The translations under genes were made by a program, and so were the position numbers. DNA of 64,000 nucleotides from Aquibacillus koreensis (GTDB lineage Bacteria > Bacillota > Bacilli > Bacillales > Amphibacillaceae): assembly GCF_025154055.1 (NCBI RefSeq), contig NZ_JAOALK010000063.1, forward strand, positions 62,001-126,000. The letters run 5' to 3'. The notes below the pieces were generated by a model, which saw nothing but the letters and a program-made list of their open reading frames with translations, had not been told where the DNA came from and did not search any database. Shown here piece by piece: positions 19,333-28,784 of the stretch (its first letter is position 1; every line of letters begins with the position of its first letter).

Positions 19333-19613
19333 TGCTTGAGACAACCTTGTGGATTGTATTAGTGATGTTATCCATAGCAGTTCTATTATGCTTTATTCGA
19401 GTTGTAAAGGGACCGACAATGTCTGACCGCATCCTCGCTATCGACTTACTTGGGATCAATATGATCGGGATCATTGGGCTAATCATGATTATACAAGATA
19501 CGTTAGTATATGTAGATGTATTACTAGTACTAGGTATCATCGCATTTATCGGTTCGATTGCCTTATCTAAGTTCATTGAGAGGGGGATTGTCGTTGATCG
19601 AGATAATAATTAG
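19332..19613 (+). CDS. mrpF: Mrp antiporter subunit F
   Basis: A 93-aa three-helix subunit of the MnhF family. The conserved RVVKGPTMSDRILAIDLLG block lies at about residues 22-40. Its start shares a base with the mrpE stop region, and GGAGGTGA is upstream. The 3' end overlaps mrpG by 20 nt. Confidence 0.94.
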   Translation: MLETTLWIVLVMLSIAVLLCFIRVVKGPTMSDRILAIDLLGINMIGIIGLIMIIQDTLVYVDVLLVLGIIAFIGSIALSKFIERGIVVDRDNN

Positions 19614-19944
19614 TATATTTATTCTGCTTGGTGGTTTCTTTATGCTTTTAGGTGCGTTCGCGATCAATCGCCTCCCAGATACATTCACTCGAATAAATGC
19701 TGCAACAAAGGGAGCAACATTAGGTGTTATAGGCGTTATGATAGGTGTATTTTTATTTTTCTTATATGTGGATGATATTGTTAGCGGAAAAGTATTGTTA
19801 ACGATTGGATTTGTATTCTTAACATCTCCAGCTAGTGGCTTTATTATGGCGCGTGCTGCCTATCATGTTGGTGTTCCACTTTGGGAGAAAAGTACACATA
19901 ATGATTTAAAAATTGATTTAGAAAAGAAAAAGCAAGAAGGATAG
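19594..19944 (+). CDS. mrpG: Mrp antiporter subunit G
   Basis: A 116-aa last subunit of the Mrp complex with three helices. RLPDTFTRINAATKGATLG (about 24-42) and LTSPASGFIMARAAY (about 72) are family markers. TTG at 19594 is preferred because AGGGGGA stands 6-7 nt upstream and the protein then starts with MIEIIISIFILLGG like other MrpG. Another TTG at 19588 is too close to the ribosome site. A terminator follows directly. Confidence 0.93.
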   Translation: MIEIIISIFILLGGFFMLLGAFAINRLPDTFTRINAATKGATLGVIGVMIGVFLFFLYVDDIVSGKVLLTIGFVFLTSPASGFIMARAAYHVGVPLWEKSTHNDLKIDLEKKKQEG

Positions 19945-19947
19945 TTT

Positions 19948-19985
19948 GAAACAGTGGAGTCTTATATGATTTCACTGTTTTTTTG
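19948..19985 (+). terminator. Terminator of the mrp operon
   Basis: AAACAGTG and CACTGTTT pair across a 16-nt loop, followed by a run of T. It ends 11 bp before the 52-bp repeat array. Confidence 0.8.
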
Positions 19986-19996
19986 TTTTATTTAGG

Positions 19997-20476
19997 CTAA
20001 CGCGTAAGCAAGCGTGTGATTCGAACGCTTCAGAGGCAGTCCCCCGAGCTGACGCGTAAGCAAGTGTGTGATTCGAGCGCGTCAGAGGCAGTCCCCCGAG
20101 CTGACGCGTAAGCAAGTGTGTGATTCGAACGCTTCAGAGGCAGTCCCCCGAGCTAACGCGTGAGCAAGCGTGTGATTCGAGCGCGTCAGAGGCAGGTCCC
20201 CGAGCTAACGCGTGAGCAAGCGTGTGATTCGACCGCGTCAGAGGCAGGTCCCCGGGCTAACGCGTAAGCAAGCGTGTGATTCGAACGCTTCAGAGGCAGT
20301 CCCCCGAGCTAACGCGTAAGCAAGCGTGTGATTCGAACGCTTCAGAGGCAGTCCTCCGAGCTAACGCGTAAGCAAGCGCGTGATTCGAACGTGACAGGGA
20401 GCAGACCATGAGTTAACACGTACGAAAGCTCAGCATTCGAACTCGTCAGATCAAGAACTATAAACTAACGCGTAAG
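19997..20476. repeat. 52-bp tandem palindromic repeat array 1, about 9 units
   Basis: Units begin at 19997, 20049, 20101, 20153, 20205, 20257, 20309, 20361, 20413 and a partial one at 20465, exactly 52 bp apart. Each unit is an 8-bp arm (CTAACGCG or CTGACGCG), a 21-bp spacer with GATTCGA, an inverted arm (CGCGTCAG or CGCTTCAG) and a 15-bp linker. Arms also contain the MluI palindrome ACGCGT. The last two units are degenerate. The array is clearly more GC-rich than its surroundings and contains no ORF. Confidence 0.95.
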
Positions 20477-20648
20477 ATTAAATGGAAAGTCATGCTACAA
20501 GTTCTAGCACACCCAAATAATCAGCAACGTTATGCCATAAATACATAGACGTAGTAATAAAATCCTTCCCTCAAAAAAGTGCGTCAAGATTTAATGAGTA
20601 AATATGGATATATCTGCAAAACATAACAACTATGAGGAGGTGTGTGGC

Positions 20649-20855
20649 ATGGCTAATGAATATAATGATAATATGCCTAAATTTGAAGACTTAGACGATC
20701 GTGTTATTGCAGAAGGAAATCAAAAACCGAGTTTTTCAATGAACTCAAAATTAGATCCTAAAGATCCGACAGAAGACAATCCATACTTTGATAAAACAAA
20801 GAATTATAGTAAAGAGGAATTAGAGAAGTTCAAGAAATTTTTTGGTGGAATATAA
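20649..20855 (+). CDS. Small acidic protein, function unknown
   Basis: A 68-aa hydrophilic protein, acidic at the N-terminus (NMPKFEDLDDRVIAEG) and lysine-rich at the end (KEELEKFKKFFGGI), with no membrane segment or metal motif. ATG at 20649 has AGGAGGTG 8 nt upstream; the longer frame from 20604 lacks such a site. A strong terminator follows, so it is an independent unit. Proline/aspartate-rich repeats of this type suggest an unstructured protein. I do not recognise the family. Confidence 0.75.
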   Translation: MANEYNDNMPKFEDLDDRVIAEGNQKPSFSMNSKLDPKDPTEDNPYFDKTKNYSKEELEKFKKFFGGI

Positions 20856-20903
20856 ACGAAAAGAACGCATCCAAAGAAAAATGGATTGCGTTCTTTTCGT
20901 TTA
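20855..20903. terminator. Strong bidirectional terminator
   Basis: AACGAAAAGAACGCATCCA and TGGATTGCGTTCTTTTCGTT form a 19-bp stem with one G-U pair and an 8-nt loop. Confidence 0.9.
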
Positions 20904-20964
20904 TTAGTTGTAAAATATTGTCGATTTCGATTATAGTATTATTAAATAAGAAAGGATGGGATAT

Positions 20965-21909
20965 ATGTTATTGAAAACAAGAAGTGAATCAGATGAACTA
21001 TTAACTTTTAGATATCTCAGTCAGCGCATGGATTTATCGGAAAAAGAGGAGCAATACTACTTAAGTTTAGAAAGGGGCTACCAAGGAGAATGTAAATTTG
21101 ATGAATGGTTAGAGACTCGTCCAACCGGTGGATTAATTCTTAATGACTTGTTGCTCGAACATAATAATACTAAGTTCCAAATTGACTCCTTAATGATCAG
21201 ACATCCTAAAGTATATATGTTTGAAGTCAAGAATCACGAAGGTGACTATTTCGTTGAAGGTGATCGATGGTTCACAAGGTCTGGGACCGAAGTGAAAAAT
21301 CCCATGATTCAGGTAAGACGAAGTGAAACACTACTTAGGCAACTACTCCAAACATGTAATAGTAACCTCCATATCGAATCATATTTAATATTTATCAACC
21401 CTGAATTTTTTCTTTATCAAGCTAAACCTGATCTCCCAATCATTTATCATCCCCAATTAAATCACTTTTTCGAAAAATTAAAAAAACAACCACAACATCC
21501 AAATCATAGACACATGAAACTAGCCCAAAAATTGTTGGACATGCATATCCATCCATCCCCTTTTTCCAATGTTCCTTCATATAAATATGAAGATTTAAAA
21601 AAGGGTGTGTTGTGTCGAGTTTGTGGGCAACAGATAAATAAAATTAATAGAGCTATTTTAAAATGTCCTACATGTAACCACGTGGAAGGATTAGACAAAG
21701 GTGTGTTAAGAACGATACAAGAATTTCAGAACCTCTTCTCTCAGAAAAAATTAACAAAAAGCAGTATTTATGATTGGTGTAATCAAACAATCTCTGATCG
21801 TTCCATAAGTAGATTGCTAATGAATAACTTCCATTGTGTTAGAGGTGGAAAAAACACTTATTATGAACTTGATAGGATGAACGAAGAAATCAAGAGGCAA
21901 ATTGAATGA
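20965..21909 (+). CDS. NERD-domain protein with a zinc ribbon
   Basis: A 314-aa protein. After an N-terminal helical part, the NERD (nuclease-related) domain spans about residues 40-150 and shows GYQGECKFDEWL, FQIDSLMI and the nuclease-like FEVKNHEGDYF. A zinc ribbon follows, CRVCGQQ then CPTCNH (about 213-237), and a C-terminal helical domain of about 75 residues that looks like a winged helix. NERD domains are related to restriction-type nuclease folds, so DNA binding or cleavage is likely, but activity is not proven. AAAGG lies about 8 nt before ATG 20965. It is monocistronic. Confidence 0.85.
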   Translation: MLLKTRSESDELLTFRYLSQRMDLSEKEEQYYLSLERGYQGECKFDEWLETRPTGGLILNDLLLEHNNTKFQIDSLMIRHPKVYMFEVKNHEGDYFVEGDRWFTRSGTEVKNPMIQVRRSETLLRQLLQTCNSNLHIESYLIFINPEFFLYQAKPDLPIIYHPQLNHFFEKLKKQPQHPNHRHMKLAQKLLDMHIHPSPFSNVPSYKYEDLKKGVLCRVCGQQINKINRAILKCPTCNHVEGLDKGVLRTIQEFQNLFSQKKLTKSSIYDWCNQTISDRSISRLLMNNFHCVRGGKNTYYELDRMNEEIKRQIE

Positions 21910-22101
21910 AGTACTTTATACACCAGTATAGCGAGTGAAAATTATGAATTTCACCCATATTTTACATATAGACATAAATTGTCCATATGAAAATACACTA
22001 AGATTGCATATACTGATTTTATAAACATATTTATAACTAAATAATGAAAAGGAAATTCAGTTCCAAACAAACAGACATCAAGAGAATATCAATACATAAA
22101 C

Positions 22102-22119
22102 TTGTGAAATACTTCACAT
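22102..22119. promoter_or_regulatory. Rex operator upstream of pntA
   Basis: TTGTGAAATACTTCACAT differs from the Rex consensus TTGTGAA-N4-TTCACAA only at the last base, with both 6-bp arms TGTGAA/TTCACA perfect. It ends 29 bp before the pntA ATG, which places it at or just after the promoter, suitable for repression. Rex senses the NADH/NAD+ ratio. Confidence 0.82.
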
Positions 22120-22148
22120 AATTAAATAAAGCAGGAAGGAGCACTACG

Positions 22149-23696
22149 ATGAAAATAGGCATACCAAAGGAAAGCTACGCCGGTGAAACCCGCGTTGCAG
22201 CAATTCCTAAAACTGTCGAACAACTTAAAAAGTTCGGCTTTGATGTCTCGGTGGAACAAGGAGCCGGTGAGCAGGCAAGTTTCACAGATGAACAATACAA
22301 GACAGCAGGAGCGATCGTCACAACTGATGCAGACGTTTGGCAATCGGACATCATTTACAAATTAAATTCGCCAAACGAGGAAGAGATCGCCAAAATGAAA
22401 GAAGGCGCAACGATAGTTAGCTTTATTTATCCACGCCAAAACCCAGAAATAATAAAAAGTCTCACTGAGAAAAAAATCAATGTGTTAGCCATGGATATGG
22501 TGCCGAGAATTTCTCGGGCACAAGCTGTTGATGTGTTATCATCTATGGCAAACATTGGAGGATATCGTGCGGTTATGGAGGCAACACATGCCTTTGGTCG
22601 CTTTCTAAATGGACAGATAACGGCAGCAGGTAAAGTGCCGCCTGCAAAAATCTTAGTTATTGGTGCCGGGGTAGCAGGTCTCGCTGCCATTGGTGCTGGT
22701 AAATCGCTTGGAGCGATCGTTCGAGCATTTGATACACGTGCTGAAGTTGCTGAACAAATTGAATCCATGGGTGGACAGTTTTTAAAGCTAGATTTCGATG
22801 AAGATGGATCTACTGCATCCGGCTATGCAAAGGAAATGTCTGAAGCTTTTGTTAAAGCAGAGATGGAATTGTTTGCAGCACAAGCAAAAGAAGTTGATAT
22901 TATCATCACAACCGCATTAATTCAGGGGAAACCAGCACCGAAGCTTATAACGAAAGACATGGTTGATAGCATGAAGCCAGGTTCGGTAATCGTCGACTTA
23001 GCTGCCTCAACAGGGGGTAATTGCGAGTACACCGTTCCAAATGAATTAGTTGTGACAGAATCTGGTGTAAAAATTATTGGTTACACTGATCTACCGGGTC
23101 GGATGCCAGCACAAGCATCAGATATGTACGCAACAAACTTGGTTAACCTAACAAAATTGTTATGTAAAGAAAAAGACGGAAACATTGACATTGATTTTGA
23201 GGATGTCATTATACGCAACATGACGGTCACCAGACAAGGCAATGTAACATTTCCACCGCCTGAAATAAGCGTGTCTGCTGCACCTGTAAAAAAACAAACA
23301 AATCAAGCAGAGATAGAAACAAATACCGAAGAGTCAAAAAACCTATCTGGACTGAAATATGCTTTCGGAATAGCTGCTATTATTTTATTCGGATGGATTG
23401 GTCAAGTATCACCACCAGAGTTTTTATCGCACTTCACCGTTTTTGCACTTGCGATCGTTGTTGGCTATTACGTGATTTGGAAAGTAACGCACGCCTTGCA
23501 TACACCGCTAATGTCCGTTACGAACGCAGTCTCAGGTATTATCGTAGTAGGGGCGTTATTGCAGATAAACAGTGACATAGCCATAGTTAAAATTTTATCA
23601 TTCATCGGTATTTTCATAGCATCTATAAATGTATTTGGTGGATTTACGGTTACCCACCGTATGTTAAAGATGTTTAGAAAAGATCAGGGGGTGTAA
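22149..23696 (+). CDS. pntA: NAD(P) transhydrogenase alpha subunit
   Basis: A 515-aa subunit of the proton-pumping transhydrogenase. The N-terminal NAD(H)-binding domain I (about 1-380) begins like alanine dehydrogenase ([19 protein letters not shown]) and has the Rossmann loop [18 protein letters not shown] (about 176) and the [10 protein letters not shown] loop (about 365). Four C-terminal membrane helices (about 400-510) form part of domain II. Domain I and membrane segment are fused in one chain, as in E. coli PntA, not split into PntAA/PntAB. GGAAGGAG precedes the ATG. The enzyme balances NADH and NADPH using the proton gradient, which fits the Rex operator upstream. Confidence 0.96.
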   Translation: MKIGIPKESYAGETRVAAIPKTVEQLKKFGFDVSVEQGAGEQASFTDEQYKTAGAIVTTDADVWQSDIIYKLNSPNEEEIAKMKEGATIVSFIYPRQNPEIIKSLTEKKINVLAMDMVPRISRAQAVDVLSSMANIGGYRAVMEATHAFGRFLNGQITAAGKVPPAKILVIGAGVAGLAAIGAGKSLGAIVRAFDTRAEVAEQIESMGGQFLKLDFDEDGSTASGYAKEMSEAFVKAEMELFAAQAKEVDIIITTALIQGKPAPKLITKDMVDSMKPGSVIVDLAASTGGNCEYTVPNELVVTESGVKIIGYTDLPGRMPAQASDMYATNLVNLTKLLCKEKDGNIDIDFEDVIIRNMTVTRQGNVTFPPPEISVSAAPVKKQTNQAEIETNTEESKNLSGLKYAFGIAAIILFGWIGQVSPPEFLSHFTVFALAIVVGYYVIWKVTHALHTPLMSVTNAVSGIIVVGALLQINSDIAIVKILSFIGIFIASINVFGGFTVTHRMLKMFRKDQGV

Positions 23697-23699
23697 GGA

Positions 23700-25100
23700 A
23701 TGTCTCAAGGGTTAGTTACAGTAGCGTATATCATAGCAGGTATCCTATTTATCCTAAGCTTAGCTGGTCTATCGAAACAAGAAACTGCTAAGAATGGAAA
23801 CGTGTGTGGGATTATTGGCATGGCGATTGCGATCGTCGCAACCGTCTTAAGTGTAGACCTTGATCTCGAGGCTTGGATCTACATCTTAGTAGCGGTAGTC
23901 GCTGGTGCCCTGATTGGTACTATTTTAGCAAGAAGAGTTAAAATGACTGAAATGCCAGAACTAATCGCCGCTTTACATAGCTTTGTCGGCTTAGCTGCTG
24001 TATTAGTTGGTTTTAATAGTTTTATCGAAATTTTGACACATGAGCCAGTACGTGATGTTCATTTAAATATTGAATTGACGGAAATATATCTTGGTGTATT
24101 AATTGGTGCGATAACCTTTACTGGATCTATTGTCGCTTTTGGAAAATTGCATGGAATGATTAAATCAAAACCGCTTTCTTATGCATTCAAGGGAACGATT
24201 AACTTAATCTTGATCGTAGCAGCTGTTGTACTTATGTTTTTATTTATTATTGATGGAGGATCACAAAACGCTCTAATTTATCTTAGCATCATGACTGCGA
24301 TTGCTCTATTTATGGGATGGCAAATGGTGATGTCGATTGGTGGAGCGGACATGCCGGTTGTTATTTCGATGTTAAACTCCTTATCTGGATGGGCAGCAGC
24401 TTCAGCTGGATTCATGCTTTCCAATGATTTGTTAATCATCACGGGAGCTTTAGTTGGATCGTCTGGTTGGATTTTATCTTATGTGATGTGTAAAGGAATG
24501 AACCGATCATTTATCTCTGTGATTGCCGGAGGGTTTGGTGATTCTGGTGCGAGTGCAACTGCCAGTGGTGAAGAAGGTGAACACCGTGAAATCAGTGCAG
24601 AAGATGTAGCGGAAATGCTAAAAGAGTCTAGCTCAGTTGTTATTACACCAGGGTATGGGATGGCCGTAGCCCAAGCGCAATATCCGATTGCAGAAATGAC
24701 AAAAAAACTCCGTGATCAAGGTATTGAAGTTCGCTTCGCTATTCATCCAGTTGCCGGACGTTTGCCAGGTCATATGAATGTGCTCTTAGCAGAAGCGAAT
24801 GTGCCCTATGATATTGTATTGGAAATGGATGAGATTAATGAAGATTTCCCTGCTACAGATACAGTGCTCGTCATCGGAGCCAATGATACAGTCAATCCTT
24901 CTGCGCAAGAAGATCCAAATGGCCCGATTGGTGGAATGCCAGTTTTGGAAGTGTGGAAAGCAAGAAACGTTGTTGTGCTAAAACGCTCGATGGGTGTTGG
25001 CTATGCTGGGGTACAAAATCCACTGTTTTTTAAAGAGAATACCAGTATGTGTTTTGGAGACGCAAAAGCAACTGCAGATGCTATCTTAAAATCAATCTAA
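23700..25100 (+). CDS. pntB: NAD(P) transhydrogenase beta subunit
   Basis: A 466-aa partner of PntA. The first about 260 residues form the remaining membrane helices of domain II ([28 protein letters not shown]). The last about 180 residues form the NADP(H)-binding domain III with the fingerprint [11 protein letters not shown] (about 315), [27 protein letters not shown] and the C-terminal [16 protein letters not shown]. It starts 3 nt after pntA and ends before a strong terminator, so pntAB is a two-gene operon. Confidence 0.97.
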   Translation: MSQGLVTVAYIIAGILFILSLAGLSKQETAKNGNVCGIIGMAIAIVATVLSVDLDLEAWIYILVAVVAGALIGTILARRVKMTEMPELIAALHSFVGLAAVLVGFNSFIEILTHEPVRDVHLNIELTEIYLGVLIGAITFTGSIVAFGKLHGMIKSKPLSYAFKGTINLILIVAAVVLMFLFIIDGGSQNALIYLSIMTAIALFMGWQMVMSIGGADMPVVISMLNSLSGWAAASAGFMLSNDLLIITGALVGSSGWILSYVMCKGMNRSFISVIAGGFGDSGASATASGEEGEHREISAEDVAEMLKESSSVVITPGYGMAVAQAQYPIAEMTKKLRDQGIEVRFAIHPVAGRLPGHMNVLLAEANVPYDIVLEMDEINEDFPATDTVLVIGANDTVNPSAQEDPNGPIGGMPVLEVWKARNVVVLKRSMGVGYAGVQNPLFFKENTSMCFGDAKATADAILKSI

Positions 25101-25118
25101 CTAGTAATAGGGCTAAAG

Positions 25119-25157
25119 AAGTCTTGTAAAAGTAATACACTTTTACAAGACTTTTTA
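25119..25157. terminator. Terminator of pntAB
   Basis: AAGTCTTGTAAAAGT and ACTTTTACAAGACTT form a perfect 15-bp stem with a 5-nt loop and trailing T. It may also serve as the terminator for the minus-strand gene at 25250. Confidence 0.93.
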
Positions 25158-25249
25158 ATGAATGTGAATATGCTTGTTAGATAAATGCCGCTTCGTTGAT
25201 AAAATACTTTAGATAGGTTCCTAAGTCATAGAGAAGTAATGGTTAGCAT

Positions 25250-25885
25250 CTATTCTTTTATAATAAGCCCCAGTAGACTCGCAAACTGAAGGGCTTGTAA
25301 AGTAGATACTTTACACCCTTTTAAATCTTGCAGAGATACGCGAAGTGTTTCAAATGTTGACGTGCTCATATCTATTCCTTTTAGCGATGTTTGTTCAAAG
25401 CTAGCATCATTTAAATTGCAATATTGAAATTCAATGGATTTAAATTTACATTCATAAAAATCTGCACTTTCTAGTGTATTCTCTTCAAATAGTACTTTTT
25501 CTACCTTAGATTCCCCAAATGCTGCTAGGTTCAATTTAGAATCATGGAAAGATACATTGCCAAAGCGAGACTCTGTAAAATCCACCCCTAATAATTTGCA
25601 CTTTTGAAAGGTTACGCGATGAATGGAAGACTTTCTTAAGTTCGCATTAGAAAAATCGCAATTCTCAAACCTTACATCTGTCAGATCCATATGGCCAAAA
25701 TCAGTATTGTAGAAGCTACAATTTTTAATAACCATATTGGATAACCGCACTCTTTCCAATGTTTCGTTTTCAAATATAGAATCAATCACTTCGCACATTT
25801 CTAGTTCAAGATCTTCTTCGCTAAAAATATCATTGAAATGCTTTATAGGTAAATCCTCTGTAATTTTTGGTGAAACAATTTTCAT
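25250..25885 (-). CDS. Pentapeptide-repeat protein, Qnr-like
   Basis: A 211-aa protein made mostly of pentapeptide repeats of the A(D/N)LXX type between about residues 45 and 180 (for example CSFYN TDFGH MDLTD VRFEN CDFSN ANLRK), which fold as a right-handed quadrilateral beta helix. Length and the C-terminal dimer tail (GCKVSTLQALQFASLLGLII) resemble chromosomal Qnr proteins, which protect DNA gyrase from quinolones by DNA mimicry. Resemblance is limited, so quinolone protection is only a hypothesis. GGGAG precedes the ATG. It stands alone. Confidence 0.75.
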   Translation of the reverse strand: MKIVSPKITEDLPIKHFNDIFSEEDLELEMCEVIDSIFENETLERVRLSNMVIKNCSFYNTDFGHMDLTDVRFENCDFSNANLRKSSIHRVTFQKCKLLGVDFTESRFGNVSFHDSKLNLAAFGESKVEKVLFEENTLESADFYECKFKSIEFQYCNLNDASFEQTSLKGIDMSTSTFETLRVSLQDLKGCKVSTLQALQFASLLGLIIKE

Positions 25886-25996
25886 TAATCTCCCTCATTC
25901 CATACTTTATCATGTTATCTCTTTAATACTCACTATACCAAAATACGAACGAAGAAGAGAAAGAATGTTTTTCAATGTTTCGTTTTTCTAGACAAT

Positions 25997-26566
25997 TCAC
26001 CGCAATTCTTCTTCTGTTACCCACTTATGATTGGTAACTTGTTGTCCGTTACTTGCGAAGAAGTCTACCATATATACCGTTGTTGTTTCAGAAAAGTTGA
26101 TCGTATGCGTTGCTTCTTTCATACCCATCATATGTGCAGCGGTAGTGACCACCTTAGTCCCTGGTGACAAAATTTCGTCTCCTACTCCAACTAATTCCTC
26201 ATGGACAATCCATTTATGGTTTTGTACTACTTCCCCGTTCATTGCAGAAGTAAATGTAGTAGCGTAAGCAGTAGTTTCATAAGCACCAACAATGGTAACG
26301 TCGATGTTATCCATCATCCCTCCCATATGGTCGGCTATACTAATAGCTTGGGTGCCAATGGGAAACGTAGGATCATCCGCGACACTTAGCGAATCAGGCA
26401 CGTCTGCTGATCCTTGATAAATCATTCCGGCATGATGATTCATCTTTGTTGCATTGTATTTCTCTGGGGCAACAATTGCATTAATATCTGGATGTTGATG
26501 GATAAAATAAAAAAATAGACCTATAAACAATAGAGAAAAACAGGTGAACTCCACTAGTTTTCTCAT
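25997..26566 (-). CDS. ydhK: YdhK family protein with two DUF1541 domains
   Basis: A 189-aa protein with an N-terminal signal anchor (RKLVEFTCFSLLFIGLFFYF) and two tandem DUF1541 units. Each has an HMxGM-type methionine motif (DHMGGMMDN; AHMMGMKEA), a TTxYxxxF strand and a NHKW block (NHKWIVHEEL; NHKWVTEEEL). The His/Met content suggests an extracellular metal-related role, perhaps copper, which is inference. B. subtilis YdhK is a lipoprotein; here no lipobox is seen. The start ATG overlaps the stop of the DUF2243 gene as ATGA, so the two are translationally coupled. Confidence 0.82.
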   Translation of the reverse strand: MRKLVEFTCFSLLFIGLFFYFIHQHPDINAIVAPEKYNATKMNHHAGMIYQGSADVPDSLSVADDPTFPIGTQAISIADHMGGMMDNIDVTIVGAYETTAYATTFTSAMNGEVVQNHKWIVHEELVGVGDEILSPGTKVVTTAAHMMGMKEATHTINFSETTTVYMVDFFASNGQQVTNHKWVTEEELR

Positions 26567-27027
26567 GAATAGTTCCTCGTGCTTTTGTACATCCGCATGA
26601 TGGCGTAACCAATGATGATTAGTAAAACACCCGACGCTAAAAAGGCTAAATCCCACAGTAAAGGGTTTTCCGCCATAGGCTTCACTCGATGTACCTGAAG
26701 GATGTGATGGTCTATGATTCCTTCTACGAGATTAAAAACACCGCCACCAATAAAGATGCCACCGAAGAAAACCCTCCAGCTACCACCAAGCTCATTTTTT
26801 CGAGCATCTTTAAAAATTTTCACTCCACCCCAGATAAGCAAGGTTGTAAAGGCTGCGGTAAACAATCCATCTGTTATAATTTCGAGCTTTATATTCGGAC
26901 TAACAATCATATGATGCCACTGCAATAATTGGTGAAATACAATGCCATCAATTGCTCCAAGTAGGCCTAACCCAAGAACAAAAGCTGCTATAAATAAGTT
27001 CTTATCAGATTTTATCAATGAAATCAT
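26563..27027 (-). CDS. DUF2243 integral membrane protein
   Basis: A membrane protein of about 154 aa with four helices, matching DUF2243. The signature GAIDGIVFHQLLQWHH (about residues 22-37) and FNLVEGIIDHHILQVHRV (about 103-120) carry paired histidines facing the membrane surface. The start is uncertain. ATG at 27027 has AAGG abutting it, while a TTG at 27018 has AAGGATGA at a normal distance. It forms an operon with ydhK through a 4-nt overlap, so the pair probably acts together at the membrane. Function is not established; the histidine pattern suggests metal or heme handling, which is inference. Confidence 0.8.
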   Translation of the reverse strand: MISLIKSDKNLFIAAFVLGLGLLGAIDGIVFHQLLQWHHMIVSPNIKLEIITDGLFTAAFTTLLIWGGVKIFKDARKNELGGSWRVFFGGIFIGGGVFNLVEGIIDHHILQVHRVKPMAENPLLWDLAFLASGVLLIIIGYAIMRMYKSTRNYS

Positions 27028-27441
27028 CCTTGTGTGTATAATAGTTATCCAAGTATTTCCACCTAAATGGGTGAATATACCATATGATATAAATTCGGTA
27101 TTGAGGAAGTGGTGAGTGCTTATTCTGGGAGATATTGAAATCAATTACTTCAGTCCTTATGCTGCACGAATAACGACAAAAAACATGCCAAAAAGTATTT
27201 TGCATTTTTAATGATATGTATTTAACTTATCAATCCAAAGATGACAAGTTAAATGTAAGTGCTAATAAAGAGGTAGGATGTGTTCGAATTATAGAGATGC
27301 GCCCAGAAAAATAATTCTATTGTATATTAGTGAAGTTAAGTAGAGATATCCAACGAATAAGGAATAAAAACTAGAGCATGATGTACAATAACTTCTTAAC
27401 GTTAGCAATAAAGAGAGTGAATTCGAAAGGCGGAATAGACG
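27028..27441. other. Divergent intergenic region with a doubtful 31-codon ORF
   Basis: A plus-strand frame at 27116-27211 (GTG start, GAGGAA 7 nt upstream) would encode 31 residues (MLILGDIEINYFSPYAARIT and more). An upstream stretch in a second frame, KFGIEEVVSAYSGRY, hints that this is the tail of a decayed gene rather than a real peptide. The rest holds upstream signals for the flanking genes; no operator was recognised. Confidence 0.3.
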
Positions 27442-28761
27442 TTGCGAAGTAAGGAACATCTTTCCTATAATCAACTATTGGCATTCTTTATTCCTTTAGG
27501 ATTTTCAGCAAGTTTAACAGCTATTACACATGTGATTATAAATGGGACGATGAGTAGAGGAGATAATGCTGCATTCATTATTGCCTGCTATGCGGTTGCG
27601 ATGGCTATCTTTGGAATTGTTGAAAAACCGTTAATCATCTTTAGGCAAACTTGTTCTGCATTGGTGAAGGATAAGAAGTCGTTTAAGGTACTTTTTCTAT
27701 TTTTATTCTATGTGATGTCTTTTATTTTGCTTGTCTGTTTTATTTTAGGCTTCACATCAATTGGGGATTGGGTATTTGTTCAATGGTTTAATGCTGAATC
27801 TGATATGGTTGAGACGGTATCAAACACATTTAAAATACTATCCATCGTTATGGTCCTTTCTGGAATTAGAGGGATCTACGAGGGAGTAATTATTAGGGAG
27901 CAGAAAACAAAGTGGTTAACGATTATGGTTGTAGTAAGACTTGCAACTATGTTTATTGTTTCTTATTTATTTGTTGCGTCTGGATATATCACAAGCCTTA
28001 CTGGAGCGATGATTTTCTTAATTGGTATGGCAGTAGAATCGGTCATTAGCGTGTGGAAAGGACAGTCACTGCTTAATCACAAAAAAAAGAACCGATCCAA
28101 ATTAAGAATGAAGGGAATAACACGGTTTTATTTCCCGCTATTGTTTTATTTCATTTCTCAAACCTTGCTGGTTCCTATTATTTATGTATTTTTATCTAAA
28201 ACAAATGATAAGGAGTTGGCTATAGCTTCCTTTGCACTTGCGATTAGTATTACTGGAATGGTATTAAGCTTCTTTTCGTACACGCATCAATTAGTCCTGC
28301 AATTTTATGAAAAGCATAGTAAAAAGGTAGCTAGGTTTACCATTGTGATCAGCTTTATACCTTCTATATTACTTAGTATTCTCTGTTTTACCCCAATTGG
28401 GTCTTGGTTTATGGGTGTTGTGATGGGAGCTGATGAAGCCTTAGCGGGAGCAACGATCACTGTCCTGCAGATATTTATTGTAAAAACACTTATCTTTCCT
28501 TGGGTGGATTTCATTAATGGCTTTTTTATGTTACGAAGAAAAACTAAGAAAATACTGATTGCGCAAGTTTTAAATCTTACTACTGTGGTTATCGCTTTAC
28601 TATTTCTCGTTAATATGGTGCCAGAGTGGAATGGATTAAATGGTTCACTTGCATCATCATTAGGAGAAGTGATTGGTTTAATCGTGGTCATCATCGTGTT
28701 TAAGAAAATGGGTAGGGAGCCAATTCACAAAGATAAGCCATCTATTTTTACGCGATTTTAG
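27442..28761 (+). CDS. MATE/polysaccharide-type multidrug exporter family protein
   Basis: A 439-aa integral membrane protein with about 12 helices. The two-fold pseudo-symmetric arrangement and openings such as FFIPLGFSASLTAITHVIINGTMSR resemble MATE/MOP flippases annotated as multi antimicrobial extrusion proteins. Charged loops and a cytosolic hinge (SLLNHKKKNRSKLRMKG) sit at mid-protein. TTG start at 27442 with AAGGCGG upstream. A single gene with its own weak terminator. The substrate is unknown; export of drugs or flipping of lipid-linked sugars are both possible. Confidence 0.65.
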   Translation: MRSKEHLSYNQLLAFFIPLGFSASLTAITHVIINGTMSRGDNAAFIIACYAVAMAIFGIVEKPLIIFRQTCSALVKDKKSFKVLFLFLFYVMSFILLVCFILGFTSIGDWVFVQWFNAESDMVETVSNTFKILSIVMVLSGIRGIYEGVIIREQKTKWLTIMVVVRLATMFIVSYLFVASGYITSLTGAMIFLIGMAVESVISVWKGQSLLNHKKKNRSKLRMKGITRFYFPLLFYFISQTLLVPIIYVFLSKTNDKELAIASFALAISITGMVLSFFSYTHQLVLQFYEKHSKKVARFTIVISFIPSILLSILCFTPIGSWFMGVVMGADEALAGATITVLQIFIVKTLIFPWVDFINGFFMLRRKTKKILIAQVLNLTTVVIALLFLVNMVPEWNGLNGSLASSLGEVIGLIVVIIVFKKMGREPIHKDKPSIFTRF

Positions 28762-28784
28762 TAGGCAACTAAATCACAGGATAC

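Noticed and set aside
19997-20476. CRISPR array
   Set aside because: Period is fixed at 52 bp and the would-be spacers are nearly identical from unit to unit; no cas genes are near.
27005-27205. 66-codon minus-strand ORF upstream of the DUF2243 gene
   Set aside because: No ribosome site and an amino-acid composition typical of non-coding DNA.
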